Position numbers and translations under genes: made by a program. Below, in pieces: positions 1-8,807 of a stretch of 64,000 nucleotides of DNA (position 1 is its first letter; each line of letters begins with the position of its first letter). Under the pieces are notes generated by a model that made no database searches, was not told the origin of the DNA, and saw nothing but the letters and a program-made list of their open reading frames with translations. The stretch comes from Paracoccaceae bacterium. GTDB taxonomy: Bacteria; Pseudomonadota; Alphaproteobacteria; Rhodobacterales; Rhodobacteraceae. The stretch lies in contig JANQRL010000032.1 in NCBI GenBank assembly GCA_028284605.1, positions 102,058-166,057 of the forward strand. The letters run 5' to 3'.

Positions 1-247
1 GCGACCAGTAGCCCTCGAAGCCGTCGTCGATCATCCAGATCTGGCAACCATCGGGGTCGACGAAGATGCCGGCTTCAAGCGTGGTGAGCGAGCCAGAGTC
101 GATCCCGCCATCCTCGCCGATGGCCCGCAGCGGTACCCCGCCGCCGGCCGGTGTCAGGCCCTGAAATCCGATCCCCTCGCAGGCGGCCAGTAGGAAACCC
201 GCGGTCAGCAGAAGCGCTTTCGGTGCGTGTGTCTTGATCATCATCAT
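1..247 (-). CDS. Partial lipoprotein, C-terminus beyond the left edge
   Basis: The reading frame is open from position 247 to the window edge on the minus strand. It starts with three consecutive ATG codons (247, 244 or 241), followed by a short basic stretch, a hydrophobic run and the lipobox LLAAC, so this is probably an outer-membrane-directed lipoprotein processed at that Cys. The mature part carries the motif VDPDGCQIWMIDDGFEGY, which closely matches IDPDGCQHWIADGGVEGY in the OmpA-like protein encoded just upstream. Only 5 nt separate the upstream stop codon from the first ATG, so the two genes form one transcription unit. Function is unknown. The shared motif suggests a common surface or peptidoglycan-associated role (inference). 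Confidence 0.7.
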   Translation of the reverse strand, partial: MMMIKTHAPKALLLTAGFLLAACEGIGFQGLTPAGGGVPLRAIGEDGGIDSGSLTTLEAGIFVDPDGCQIWMIDDGFEGYWS

Positions 248-252
248 GGCGC

Positions 253-807
253 TCACCTGTAGCAGACGATTTCGACGCGGCGGTTCGCTTGCATCCCCGC
301 GGCGGTGCTGTTGGTGGCGACCGGACGGCGCTCGCCAAAGCCGATCTGACGCGCGACCCGGGCGCCGGCCGAGCGGGCGACGCCGGCCACGGTGGCGGCA
401 CGGCGCTCCGACAGACGAATATTGTACTCGTCCGAGGCGCGGCTGTCGGTATGGCCGTAGATCGCATAGGCGAAGGCACCGGCCGAGCGGAAGAACTGCT
501 CGAGCTGGGCGCGGCCGGAATGGGTCAGATGATGGCTGTCTGTGCGGAACAGGACATCCGCATTGGCCACCGCGCAGGTGTTCACATCCATGCAGACCGG
601 GCGTCCGGTCTTCGCATCGACGCGACCCTCCATATAGCCTTCGACGCCGCCATCGGCGATCCAGTGCTGGCAGCCATCGGGGTCGATCCAGATCGTCGGC
701 TCAACCGTCCCGGTCACCACAACGGTCTGCTGAGCCTGGACCCCAGAGGCCGGCATGATCAGCGCGAGCGCGCCCAGCGCCGCCCCGCACAAGGTAGTTC
801 GAAACAT
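253..807 (-). CDS. OmpA-family outer membrane/peptidoglycan-binding protein
   Basis: Protein of 184 residues starting at M(807), chosen because it gives a clean signal peptide (MFRTTLCGAALGALALIMPA, cleavage near AQA) while an in-frame ATG 16 codons upstream would bury it. Residues about 25-60 hold the DPDGCQHW...GGVEGY motif, and residues about 80-184 are an OmpA C-terminal domain with YGHTDSRASDEYNIRLSERR, the usual peptidoglycan-binding signature (an Asp and Arg that contact diaminopimelate in family members). The protein is too short to hold an OmpA beta-barrel, so it is more Pal-like but without a lipobox. It is cotranscribed with the lipoprotein gene downstream. Role in envelope tethering is inferred from the family. 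Confidence 0.85.
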   Translation of the reverse strand: MFRTTLCGAALGALALIMPASGVQAQQTVVVTGTVEPTIWIDPDGCQHWIADGGVEGYMEGRVDAKTGRPVCMDVNTCAVANADVLFRTDSHHLTHSGRAQLEQFFRSAGAFAYAIYGHTDSRASDEYNIRLSERRAATVAGVARSAGARVARQIGFGERRPVATNSTAAGMQANRRVEIVCYR

Positions 808-1038
808 CGACCCGAAGGCCGAAAAATGTCTGTTCAGCACGGCTAAATCCCCCACATCCGCGCCTCCGCGGGCAGCCTGGCAGGGCCCCGATGCGGAAAC
901 TCTGTTTATTCTTTGAAAGATACCCAGAAATGGGGGGTTGTGAAGCGGCTTTTCGCCGGGTCCGGCCGGTCAAGGGGAAACAATGGGGTTTTGTAACCTT
1001 GATTGTTCCGCATCGACCGATAGTGCGGCGGATGCGGC

Positions 1039-2346
1039 TCAGATCAGGGCACCGGAGAGCGAGTTGGGCGCGGCGTCGCGGATTCGCACGGGCGCGATCT
1101 GGCCGATCAGATCGGCCGGCCCCTCGGCATGGACCGCGTGGAGATGGCCGGACTTGCCGACGATCTGCCCCGGCATCCGGCCCGGCTTTTCGAAGAGCAC
1201 CGTGACCTCGCGCCCGACCATCGCCCGCTGGGCCGCCGCCTGCTGTTCGGTCAGGAGCGCCTGGAGCCGGGCGAGACGGTCGGCCTTCTCGTCCTCGGGC
1301 ACCTGATCGCGTTCGGCGGCGGGGGTGCCGGGGCGGGGCGAATACTTGAACGAATAGGACTGGCCGAAGCCCACGGTCCGGACCAGATCGAGCGTCGCCT
1401 GAAAATCCGCCTCGGTCTCGCCCGGAAAGCCGACGATGAAATCGCTGGAGAGCAGCAGGTCGGGGCGCGCGGCGCGCAGCCGCTCGATGATCCGGATGTA
1501 GTGCTCGGCGGTATGCTTGCGGTTCATCGCCTTCAGCACCCGGTCGGAGCCCGCCTGTACCGGCAGATGCAGGTAGGGCATCAGCTTCCCGCAGTCGCCA
1601 TGGGCCGCGATGAGCGCGTCGTCCATGTCGTTCGGATGCGAGGTGGTGAAGCGGATGCGGTCGAGCCCGTCGATCCCGGCCAGCGCCCAGATCAGCCCGG
1701 CCAGCCCGCCGGGATGTCCGTGATAAGCGTTCACGTTCTGGCCCAGCAGGGTGATCTCGCGCACCCCGGCCTCTACGAGGTCCCGTGCTTCGGCCTGGAT
1801 ACGCTCGGCGGGGCGGCTCACCTCGGCGCCACGGGTGTAAGGCACCACGCAGAAGGAGCAAAACTTGTCGCAGCCCTCCTGCACGGTGAGAAAAGCGGTG
1901 GGGCCGCGCTTCGCCTTGGGCCGGCGCTTCAACTCGTCGAACTTGTCCTCGGCGGGGAATTCGGTGTCGAGGGCGCGGTGGCCCTCGGCGAGCGCGGCGT
2001 CCATCTCCGGCAGGCGGTGGTAGCTCTGCGGCCCGACGACGAGGTCGACCATGGGCTGGCGGCGCACGATCTCCTCGCCCTCGGCCTGGGCGACGCAGCC
2101 GGCCACGCCGATCTTCAGGTCAGGCTTTTCGGCCTTGAGCGGCTTCAGACGGCCAAGCTCGGAATAGACCTTCTCCGCCGCCTTCTCGCGGATATGGCAG
2201 GTGTTGAGCAGGATCATGTCGGCCTCGGCCGCCTCGCCGGTCTGCTCATAGCCGCGCAGGGCGAGCGCCTCGGCCATGCGCTCGCTGTCATAGACGTTCA
2301 TCTGACAGCCATAGGTCTTGATGAAGAGCTTTTTCGGCGCGGTCAT
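1039..2346 (-). CDS. miaB: tRNA-2-methylthio-N6-dimethylallyladenosine synthase MiaB
   Basis: A 435-residue radical SAM methylthiotransferase that adds the 2-methylthio group to i6A37 of tRNAs reading UNN codons. The N-terminal UPF0004 domain has the cluster-binding cysteines C14 (YGCQMN), C50 (LNTCHIRE) and C84 (AGCVAQ). The radical SAM motif is CDKFCSFC, giving C159, C163 and C166. A C-terminal TRAM domain carries the [10 protein letters not shown]...[13 protein letters not shown] segment. The start at 2346 gives the typical [18 protein letters not shown]-terminus; 20 extra upstream codons are not family-like. A divergent gene begins 98 nt away at 2445. Confidence 0.97.
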   Translation of the reverse strand: MTAPKKLFIKTYGCQMNVYDSERMAEALALRGYEQTGEAAEADMILLNTCHIREKAAEKVYSELGRLKPLKAEKPDLKIGVAGCVAQAEGEEIVRRQPMVDLVVGPQSYHRLPEMDAALAEGHRALDTEFPAEDKFDELKRRPKAKRGPTAFLTVQEGCDKFCSFCVVPYTRGAEVSRPAERIQAEARDLVEAGVREITLLGQNVNAYHGHPGGLAGLIWALAGIDGLDRIRFTTSHPNDMDDALIAAHGDCGKLMPYLHLPVQAGSDRVLKAMNRKHTAEHYIRIIERLRAARPDLLLSSDFIVGFPGETEADFQATLDLVRTVGFGQSYSFKYSPRPGTPAAERDQVPEDEKADRLARLQALLTEQQAAAQRAMVGREVTVLFEKPGRMPGQIVGKSGHLHAVHAEGPADLIGQIAPVRIRDAAPNSLSGALI

Positions 2347-2444
2347 GGGGCCCGTCCTGCAGGGTCGAGCCGGGTTTAGCCGCCGCCCCGCTCTCTTGCA
2401 ATGCACCGGGAATTAACCGAGTCTCGCGCAAAACGGGCGGCAGG

Positions 2445-3308
2445 ATGCGCTACGACGATCTCAGGACCTTTCTGCGCGACGGCGCCGCCGCCCTGGCCAA
2501 GGGGCCGGTCGCGCTGATCTTTGCCGAGGACGAGGTCGAGGTCGACAGCACGCTCCGGCACCATGCGGGGCTCGGGTTCATGGCGCTGGTGCTCTTCGCG
2601 CCGAAGCGGGTGGAGGTGGCGGCGGAACTGGCGCCCCATATCCACCGCGTCGATCACGACACGATTGCCGAGGGCGCGGTGGAGGGGGCGGTCAATGCCG
2701 TCAATACGGCGGCGCCGGGGGTCTGGCTCTATTACTGCTACAACGCCGAATACCTGTTCTTCCCGTTCTGCGAACACCGCACGATGGGCGAGATGCTGGC
2801 CTTCAACACCGAAGAGCGGCGCGACACGGTGCTGACCTATGTCGTCGATCTCTATGCCGACGATCTCTGGAAACACCCGAGCGCGGTCTCGATCGAGAAC
2901 GCCCATCTCGACAAATCGGGCTATTACGCACTGGCGCGCGAGGATGAGGACGGTCATGCGCTCGACCGGCAGCTCGATTTCTATGGCGGGCTCAGATGGC
3001 GGTTCGAGGAGCATATTCCGCAGGTCCGGCGCCGGATCGACCGGGTCGCGATCTTCCGCGCCCGAAAGGGGCTGAAGCTTCTGCCCGATCACACATTCAA
3101 CGAGGCGGAGTACAATACCTTCGCCTGCCCCTGGCACCACAATCTGACGGCGGCGATCTGCTCGTTTCGCACCGCGAAGGCACTGAAACGGAACCCGGGC
3201 AGCACCTTCGATATCGAGACCTTCCGCTGGCACAATTCCGCGCCGTTCGAATGGCATTCACGGCAATTGCTCGATCTCGGGCTGATGGAGCCCGGGCAGT
3301 GGTTCTGA
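2445..3308 (+). CDS. Conserved hypothetical protein (possible GT-A-like glycosyltransferase)
   Basis: An intact 287-residue cytoplasmic-looking protein with no signal peptide or membrane segment and typical codon use, divergent from miaB. It starts MRYDDLRTFL, has an alternating beta/alpha character in the first 100 residues (GPVALIFAEDEVEVDSTLRH, MALVLFAPKR), then aromatic-rich motifs WLYYCYNAEYLFFPFCEH and VVDLYADDLW, and a C-terminal WHNSAPFEWH segment. The spacing of acidic and aromatic motifs is vaguely like uncharacterised GT2/GT92-type proteins, but I cannot identify a DxD nucleotide-sugar motif with certainty. Function should be regarded as unknown. Confidence 0.7.
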   Translation: MRYDDLRTFLRDGAAALAKGPVALIFAEDEVEVDSTLRHHAGLGFMALVLFAPKRVEVAAELAPHIHRVDHDTIAEGAVEGAVNAVNTAAPGVWLYYCYNAEYLFFPFCEHRTMGEMLAFNTEERRDTVLTYVVDLYADDLWKHPSAVSIENAHLDKSGYYALAREDEDGHALDRQLDFYGGLRWRFEEHIPQVRRRIDRVAIFRARKGLKLLPDHTFNEAEYNTFACPWHHNLTAAICSFRTAKALKRNPGSTFDIETFRWHNSAPFEWHSRQLLDLGLMEPGQWF

Positions 3309-3526
3309 GAGTGGCGGCGGCGTTCGCGGCTTGAGGCGCCGGGAAGCGCCATAGGCCGTGGCGCTCATTGATGGCCGTCTGGAGCCCGTTATGGACGTTC
3401 GAGCCTTGCGGCGCGGAGCCGAGATGACGTCGGCGGCGCATCAACCGGCCGCCCGAGCGACCTCACTCCCAAACCGGCCGGATGCAGGCTTCACGCCGAA
3501 AGCGGTCGACATCCGGGGATAACCGG

Positions 3527-4633
3527 TCAGACCCGAAACGGCAGCTCCGCCAGTCTTGCCCTGAGGGGACCGCCCGCGCCGATGACCTGAACCTCGTCGC
3601 CGGGCCGCAACCCGACCGAGACCAGAGCATAGCCGATCATGCGCTCCAGCCGGTAGGACCAGGCTTTGTGGGTCATATGGCCAACCCGGGCGCCGTCTCT
3701 CTCGATGGGGAGCCATATGGACTGGTTCTCGGCCTCTTGCGGCGTGTCGAGCATGATCCCGAGCTGCTGGCGTTTCACTCCCTCGGCCTTGATCCGCCGC
3801 AACGCCGCGATGCCGATCACGGCATCGTCGAGATCGAGATCGACGAATTTCTCCATCCGCACTTCGAGCGGGTTAGTGTCCTCATCGGTATCGGTGCCGT
3901 AGTTCAGAAGGCCGCTTTCGGTGCGCTCGGACGGGTTCGGGTAGCCCGGGCCGATGTCGAAGGGCTGCCCGGCTTCCTTGACGATCTGCCAGAGCTTGTC
4001 GCCTTTCGTGCCGTCCAGAAGGTAAAGCTCGAAGCCGCCCTGTTTCGACCAGCCCGACCGCGCGACTTTGAGGGGGATGCCGTCGATTTCGGCATCGTCG
4101 AACCAGAAATAGCGCAGCTGCCGGACCCAGTCGCCGAAGAGCGACGCGACGACATCCTCCGCCTTGGGTCCCTGCACCGCCAGCGGCGAGACGTCCGGTT
4201 CGCCGATCTCTACATCGAGTCCGCGTTCGCCGGCGACGCAGCGCGCCCAGAACCAGATGTCGGAGTTTCCGATCGAGAGCCAGTAGCAATCCTCCGCGAC
4301 CTTGAGCGCGATGGGATCATTGATGAGCCGCCCACGATAGTCACAGATCGCCACGTACTTTCCCTGATTGACGACCTGGGACGACAGATCGCGGGTGCAG
4401 AGGATCTGCGCGAGTTGTGCGGCGTCCGGCCCCTTGATCTGCACCTGGCGCTGCCCGGCCACATCCCACATCGAAACGCCGTTGATCAGCCGCCAATACT
4501 CCGCCTCGCGGTCACCATAGCCGCGCGGGATCAGCATGCGGTTATAGGTGACGAGGGATTCCGCCCCCTCCGCGAGCGTGGAAAGGTAGTAGGGCGAGGT
4601 TCTGAGGCGCCCCGCCGCGACGATCTCGGCCAT
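3527..4633 (-). CDS. DmdA-like aminomethyltransferase (DMSP demethylase family)
   Basis: A 368-residue protein of the GcvT/aminomethyltransferase fold. Segments WDVAGQRQVQIKGPDA, EPDVSPLAVQGPKAED and SGWSKQGGFELY match what I recall of DmdA, the tetrahydrofolate-dependent enzyme that moves a methyl group from dimethylsulfoniopropionate to THF, more closely than they match GcvT or sarcosine oxidase. The start at 4633 is fixed by a GGGAGG ribosome site 4-9 nt upstream. The gene stands alone, with no acuI, dmdB or dmdC beside it, so whether DMSP is the true substrate cannot be told from context. Relatives of DmdA outside the proven clades exist, and this could be one of them. Confidence 0.75.
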   Translation of the reverse strand: MAEIVAAGRLRTSPYYLSTLAEGAESLVTYNRMLIPRGYGDREAEYWRLINGVSMWDVAGQRQVQIKGPDAAQLAQILCTRDLSSQVVNQGKYVAICDYRGRLINDPIALKVAEDCYWLSIGNSDIWFWARCVAGERGLDVEIGEPDVSPLAVQGPKAEDVVASLFGDWVRQLRYFWFDDAEIDGIPLKVARSGWSKQGGFELYLLDGTKGDKLWQIVKEAGQPFDIGPGYPNPSERTESGLLNYGTDTDEDTNPLEVRMEKFVDLDLDDAVIGIAALRRIKAEGVKRQQLGIMLDTPQEAENQSIWLPIERDGARVGHMTHKAWSYRLERMIGYALVSVGLRPGDEVQVIGAGGPLRARLAELPFRV

Positions 4634-4735
4634 TCCGTTCCTCCCGCTGTTCCGCCCGGCCCTTGGTAGCACCATTCCCGACCGCGGAAAGCGTGGCGGC
4701 CCGCACCCGGGCTCGCGACGTCGCGGACCCCCGCC

Positions 4736-5218
4736 CTAAGGCCAGGAGGTCATCACCGGGGGGCCGGAATGGGCCGGGCGCATCTGGCGGACGATGGTGG
4801 CCCAGTGCATCCGGAAGACCGCGTTCTCGTCGGCCATCGACCCGGTCTTCTTGATCTTCTTGCGGTAGCTCTCGACGCCGATCGAGGGCGTCTGGAAGGC
4901 GCCGATGACATAGTCGCTCACATGGGTCCGCGCCGAGCCCTGCTGCCGGAAGGCCGAATTGACGAGCACCCCGCCGGAGCTTTGCGGCATGACCGCCAGC
5001 ACGCTCGGCTCGAGCTGCGCGAGCGCCCGATCCTCGGCCTGATCGGCGGTATAATGGTTCTGGGTCTGCATCGCGGCCATGGCGAGGCCCGCCCCGGCCT
5101 GCGCCTGGGCGCTCGACTGGATATGGTTGCGGTTGGTCCGCTCCATCATGCCCGTGAGGCGCATGTTGCGCATATGGGCCCGGTTCTTGTCGGCCCGGTT
5201 CTCCCAGATCTCGCCCAT
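4736..5218 (-). CDS. Hypothetical protein, start uncertain
   Basis: A 160-residue open frame with strong G/C bias at third positions, so probably real, but with no recognisable domain. It is Ala/Gln/Met-rich near residues 30-55 ([20 protein letters not shown]) and basic near the C-terminus ([10 protein letters not shown]). The frame continues upstream of this ATG for 22 coding-looking codons to a TGA at 5285-5287. Directly beyond that TGA the same frame opens again to an ATG at 5344 ([19 protein letters not shown]) with a GGTGAGG sequence before it. The true start may therefore be non-ATG within 5219-5284, or the gene may be interrupted by a nonsense codon. It lies between dmdA-like and irr, all on the minus strand. 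Confidence 0.55.
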   Translation of the reverse strand: MGEIWENRADKNRAHMRNMRLTGMMERTNRNHIQSSAQAQAGAGLAMAAMQTQNHYTADQAEDRALAQLEPSVLAVMPQSSGGVLVNSAFRQQGSARTHVSDYVIGAFQTPSIGVESYRKKIKKTGSMADENAVFRMHWATIVRQMRPAHSGPPVMTSWP

Positions 5219-5407
5219 CCGCTGGCGTTCGACCTTGACCCGGGCCGCGCCGCTGTCGAGCAGCTTTTGTGCCTCATGCCCCGGTCAACTATCGAGGACG
5301 ACCCCGTCGAAGCCCACGACAAGGGTCCAGATCACATCTGTCATGCCAAACCTCACCCATCTCCCGGGCGGGAGCGCAGCATGGGCCCGGAGGGTGACAA
5401 AGGGCGA

Positions 5408-5833
5408 TCAGATGCGGCGCAGGCGGATGACGACGTCGACCTTTGCGATCTCGGCGCCGGCGGGCGCCTCCGGCAGACGGCAGATTTCCAGCTCGTCGGC
5501 CGGCGCGTCGGTGAGCGTCGCGCTGTCTTCCCAGAAGAAATGCGGGTGGTCGTCGATTCGGGTGTCGAAGTAGCTCTTGGAGCCGTCGACCACGATCTCG
5601 CGCAGGAGGCCCGCGTCGCAGAAGGCGCGGAGCGTGTTGTAGACCGTGGCGAGCGAGACCTTCTCGCCGGCCTTGCGGGCGGCGTCGAAGAGGCTTTCAG
5701 CACAGACATGGCGGTTCTGGCCGTCGCCCACGAGGAGCGTCGCCAGCGCCACCCGCTGCCGGGTCGGGCGCAGATCGGCCCCGGCCAGCCAGGCCGTGCC
5801 GCGTTGGGTCATCGTCAGGTCGGTCGTCACCAA
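5408..5833 (-). CDS. irr: Fur-family transcriptional regulator Irr
   Basis: A 141-residue Fur-superfamily protein. Residues about 15-85 form the winged helix ([36 protein letters not shown]) and the C-terminal dimerisation/metal domain contains the [10 protein letters not shown] motif expected for Irr rather than canonical Fur, which has a HHDH cluster and extra CxxC motifs that are absent here. In alphaproteobacteria Irr represses or activates iron and haem genes according to haem status. It is divergent from fabA, an arrangement common in Rhodobacterales. A second possible start is the ATG at 5812. Confidence 0.88.
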   Translation of the reverse strand: MVTTDLTMTQRGTAWLAGADLRPTRQRVALATLLVGDGQNRHVCAESLFDAARKAGEKVSLATVYNTLRAFCDAGLLREIVVDGSKSYFDTRIDDHPHFFWEDSATLTDAPADELEICRLPEAPAGAEIAKVDVVIRLRRI

Positions 5834-5884
5834 GGTCGGGCCCCGTTACATCCCTGCCGGGGCACAATATGGCGCCGGAGCGGG

Positions 5885-5899
5885 TGCAAATCAATCGCA
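5885..5899. promoter_or_regulatory. Candidate Fur/Irr-type operator in the irr-fabA intergenic region
   Basis: TGCAAATCAATCGCA is an imperfect 7-1-7 dyad: the right half matches the inverted left half at 5 of 7 positions. It is AT-rich within GC-rich surroundings and lies 52 nt upstream of the irr start. It resembles Fur/Mur-type sites in alphaproteobacteria more than a classic ICE box, so autoregulation is only a suggestion. Confidence 0.3.
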
Positions 5900-5930
5900 G
5901 AGCCGGAGATTCGGGTGCGGCGCCCTGCCC

Positions 5931-5959
5931 TTGCCAGTCTTCGCGGGCCGGTGCTAGAG
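5931..5959 (+). promoter_or_regulatory. Candidate sigma-70 promoter of fabA
   Basis: TTGCCA (5931-5936) is separated by exactly 17 nt from CTAGAG (5954-5959), a plausible -35/-10 pair about 42 nt upstream of fabA. The -10 element overlaps the near-palindrome TAGAGGGCTCTA (5955-5966), which could be a repressor site. Confidence 0.35.
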
Positions 5960-6001
5960 GGCTCTAACAGCCCGGGACGACAGCAAGGGACCGCATTCCA
6001 T

Positions 6002-6511
6002 ATGGCCGATTACCCGAGCCGGTTCGACAAGGACGACCTGCTGAAATGCGCCCGGGGCGAGCTTTTCGGTCCGGGCAATGCCCAGCTTCCCGAGCCGCCG
6101 ATGCTGATGATGGACCGGATCACGGAGATTTCATCCGACGGCGGGGAGCATGGGCGCGGCCATGTCGTCGCGGAGTTCGACATCCACCCGGCGCTCTGGT
6201 TCTTCGAGTGTCATTTCCCCGGCAATCCGATCATGCCGGGCTGCCTCGGGCTCGACGGGCTCTGGCAGCTCACCGGGTTCAACCTGGGCTGGCGTGGCTG
6301 GCAGGGGCGCGGCTATGCGCTCGGCGTGGGCGAGGTGAAACTCAAGGGCATGGTCCGACCGGACCGCAAGCTGATCCGCTATTTCGTGGATTTCACCAAG
6401 GCGGTGCAGTCGCGCCGTCTGACCATGGGCGTGGCCGACGGGCGCGTCGAGGCGGACGGAGAGGTGATCTACGAGGTCAAGGACATGAAGGTGGCGCTGT
6501 CGGCGAGTTAG
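6002..6511 (+). CDS. fabA: 3-hydroxydecanoyl-[ACP] dehydratase/isomerase FabA
   Basis: A 169-residue hot-dog-fold enzyme that dehydrates 3-hydroxydecanoyl-ACP and isomerises trans-2- to cis-3-decenoyl-ACP, the branch point to unsaturated fatty acids. The active-site pair is visible as H71 in [12 protein letters not shown] and D85 in GLDGLWQ, equivalent to His70/Asp84 of E. coli FabA. Length and sequence are typical. It heads the fabA-fabB-fabI block, separated from fabB by a 248-nt spacer that carries two abutting palindromes. Confidence 0.97.
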   Translation: MADYPSRFDKDDLLKCARGELFGPGNAQLPEPPMLMMDRITEISSDGGEHGRGHVVAEFDIHPALWFFECHFPGNPIMPGCLGLDGLWQLTGFNLGWRGWQGRGYALGVGEVKLKGMVRPDRKLIRYFVDFTKAVQSRRLTMGVADGRVEADGEVIYEVKDMKVALSAS

Positions 6512-6572
6512 CCTTTGACACGTCATCGCTTGCGGTGCCCAAGGCATGTGCCGTGGCGGCCGCCGCCGCGGG

Positions 6573-6615
6573 CAGACCCTTCGAAGGGTCTGGCAAAACT
6601 CTTCGAAGAGTTTTG
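6573..6615. repeat. Pair of abutting perfect palindromes (TTCGAA-centred)
   Basis: Palindrome 1 is 6573-6592, CAGACCCTTCGAAGGGTCTG (20 bp, perfect). Palindrome 2 is 6594-6615, arms CAAAACTCTT and AAGAGTTTTG around CG (22 bp, perfect). One base separates them. Neither is followed by a T-tract. It lies in the fabA-fabB spacer. The same two palindrome types occur in reverse order near 63.7 kb. Confidence 0.85.
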
Positions 6616-6759
6616 TCGCTCCAGGGCCGAATATCCCGGCCGACCCCGTTGGCCGCCAGGGCTTCGCCTCGCGGGCTCCCTTCACGCATTGTCCCAACCG
6701 GCTTGCCCCGCTTCCCCCGCCTGTCCTAAACACCCCCGAAGCCACGGAAGGGAGCGCCC

Positions 6760-7989
6760 ATGCGCCGTGTCGTCGTCACAGGGATGGGGATCGTCTCGCC
6801 CATCGGGAACAGTATCGCCGAAGTCGACGCCGCCCTGCGCGCCGGGCGATCGGGGATCGAGGCGGTGCCGGAGATGGCCGAGCACGGGTTCCGCAGCCAG
6901 ATCGCCGGGACCATCGACCTCGACCCGGCGGAGCATATCGACAAGCGCGCCCTGCGCTTCATGGGGCCCGGCGCGGCCTATGCCTATATCGCTATGGGTC
7001 AGGCCATCGTCGATGCGGGGCTCTCGGCGGATGAGATCAGCCACCCGATGACCGGGCTCATCGCCGGCTCCGGCGGGCCCTCGACCTCGGCCATGCTCAC
7101 CGCGCACCAGACCGTGCTGAAGAGCGGCGCGCCGAAGCGGATCGGGCCTTTCGCGGTGCCGAAATGCATGTCGTCCACGGTCTCGGCCAATCTCTCCACC
7201 GCCTACAAGATCAAGGGCATGAACATGTCGATCACCTCGGCCTGTTCGACCTCGCTCCACTGTATCGGCATGGCGGCGCAGCAGATCGCGCTCGGGACCC
7301 AGGACGTGATGTTCGCGGGCGGCGGCGAGGAACTCGACTGGACGCTCTCCTGCCTCTTTGACGCGATGGGGGCGATGAGCGCGAAGTACAATGACACGCC
7401 GGAGCGGGCCTCGCGCGCCTTCGACGCCGACCGCGACGGGTTCGTGATCGCAGGCGGCGGCGGCATGGTGGTCCTCGAAAGCCTCGACCGGGCCCTGGCC
7501 CGGGGCGCGACGATCCACGCCGAAGTGACCGGGTTCGCCGCCACCTCGGACGGCCACGATATGGTTGCCCCGTCCGGCGAAGGCGCCGAGCGGGCGATGC
7601 GGCTGGCGCTGAAGACCCTGCCGGAGGGGCGCGCGGTGAGCTACATCAACGCCCACGGCACCTCGACCCCCGCCGGCGACGGGCCGGAGATGGAGGCGGT
7701 GCAGCGCACATTCGAGGGGATCGCCCAGCCTCCCGTGAGTTCCACGAAGTCGATGACCGGCCACAGCCAGGGCGCTGCGGGAGCGCAGGAGGCGATCTAC
7801 TGCCTGATCATGCTCGGCGGCGATTTCATCGCGCCGTCGATCAATGTCGAGACCCTCGATCCGCGGCTGAAACCGGAGGAGATCGCCACCGAGACAGTCG
7901 AAAACGCCGGCCTCGACACGGTGATGACGAACAGTTTCGGCTTCGGCGGCACCAACGGGTCGATGCTGCTGTCGGCCTGGCGGGATTGA
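6760..7989 (+). CDS. fabB: 3-oxoacyl-[ACP] synthase I FabB
   Basis: A 409-residue beta-ketoacyl-ACP synthase that elongates saturated and unsaturated acyl chains. The catalytic triad Cys-His-His is visible: C162 in [11 protein letters not shown]299 in [11 protein letters not shown] and H335 in TGHSQGAAG, and the C-terminal glycine-rich [10 protein letters not shown] is intact. The location directly after fabA points to FabB (unsaturated branch) rather than FabF. The spacer to fabI is 4 nt, so the two are cotranscribed and probably translationally coupled. Confidence 0.96.
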   Translation: MRRVVVTGMGIVSPIGNSIAEVDAALRAGRSGIEAVPEMAEHGFRSQIAGTIDLDPAEHIDKRALRFMGPGAAYAYIAMGQAIVDAGLSADEISHPMTGLIAGSGGPSTSAMLTAHQTVLKSGAPKRIGPFAVPKCMSSTVSANLSTAYKIKGMNMSITSACSTSLHCIGMAAQQIALGTQDVMFAGGGEELDWTLSCLFDAMGAMSAKYNDTPERASRAFDADRDGFVIAGGGGMVVLESLDRALARGATIHAEVTGFAATSDGHDMVAPSGEGAERAMRLALKTLPEGRAVSYINAHGTSTPAGDGPEMEAVQRTFEGIAQPPVSSTKSMTGHSQGAAGAQEAIYCLIMLGGDFIAPSINVETLDPRLKPEEIATETVENAGLDTVMTNSFGFGGTNGSMLLSAWRD

Positions 7990-7993
7990 CCGC

Positions 7994-8794
7994 GTGACGC
8001 TCTCGCTGGACGGCAAGCGGGCGCTGGTGATGGGCGTGGCCAATGACCGCTCCATCGCCTGGGGCATCGCCCGGGCTCTGCGGGGCGCCGGGGCGGAGAT
8101 CGCGCTCACCTATCAGGGCGAAGGGCTGCTGAGGCGGGTGGAGCCGCTCGCGGGCCAGTTGGGGTGCGAGTTGGTTGTCGAAGCGGATGTGAGCGACGAC
8201 GCCTCGATGACGGCGGCGTTCTCCGCCATCGCGGACGCCTGGGACCGGATCGACATCGTGGTCCATGCCATCGCCTTTTCCGACAAGGCGGAGCTTTCGG
8301 GGCGGTTTCTTAACACCAGCCGGGGCAATTTTGCGCGCTCGATGGAGATCTCCTGCTACTCGCTGATCGATGTGGCCCGGCGGGCGGCGCCGCTGATGAA
8401 AGAGGGCGGCACGATCCTGACGCTCACCTATCAGGGCAGCCAGAAGGTGATCCCCTATTACAACGTGATGGGGGTGGCGAAGGCGGCGCTGGAAAGCGCG
8501 ACGCGGTATCTCGCGAACGATCTGGGCCCCCAGGGGATCAGGGTGAACGCGATCTCGCCGGGGCCGATGAAGACCCTCGCGGGGGCGGCGATCGGCGGCG
8601 CGCGGCGGACCTTCAAGCACACCGAGCAAAACGCGCCGATGCGGTCCAACGCGACGCTCGATGCGGTGGGGGGCACAGCGGTCTGGCTCGCCTCCGAGGC
8701 CGGGGCCTACACGACCGGTGAGATCGTCCATGTCGATGGCGGCTACAACGTCCTCGGCATGCCGCAGCCCGAGACCCTGGCGCCGGGCGACTGA
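7994..8794 (+). CDS. fabI: Enoyl-[ACP] reductase FabI (NADH)
   Basis: A 266-residue short-chain dehydrogenase-type enoyl-ACP reductase that completes each fatty acid elongation cycle. It starts with GTG at 7994. The nucleotide-binding segment reads MGVANDRSIAWGIARAL, the FabI variant of the Rossmann motif, and the catalytic Tyr-x6-Lys is Y156/K163 in YYNVMGVAKAALE. The substrate loop SPGPMKTLAGAAI is conserved, so it may be of the triclosan-sensitive class (family knowledge). It is the last gene of the fab block; the palindrome array follows 13 nt after its stop codon. Confidence 0.96.
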   Translation: MTLSLDGKRALVMGVANDRSIAWGIARALRGAGAEIALTYQGEGLLRRVEPLAGQLGCELVVEADVSDDASMTAAFSAIADAWDRIDIVVHAIAFSDKAELSGRFLNTSRGNFARSMEISCYSLIDVARRAAPLMKEGGTILTLTYQGSQKVIPYYNVMGVAKAALESATRYLANDLGPQGIRVNAISPGPMKTLAGAAIGGARRTFKHTEQNAPMRSNATLDAVGGTAVWLASEAGAYTTGEIVHVDGGYNVLGMPQPETLAPGD

Positions 8795-8807
8795 TCTTCG
8801 AGGGGAG

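Noticed and set aside
3309..3526. Possible fourth copy of the dispersed repeat (TGGACGTTCGAGCC-like stretch)
   Set aside because: Only short scattered matches to the 40.2 kb region; not distinguishable from chance by eye.
5285..5287. TGA as a selenocysteine codon
   Set aside because: No selenoprotein family match and no SECIS-like hairpin was recognised directly downstream; left as an anomaly instead.
4769..6511. 580-codon plus-strand frame ending with FabA
   Set aside because: Only the last 169 codons are FabA; the upstream part is antisense to irr and the unknown gene.
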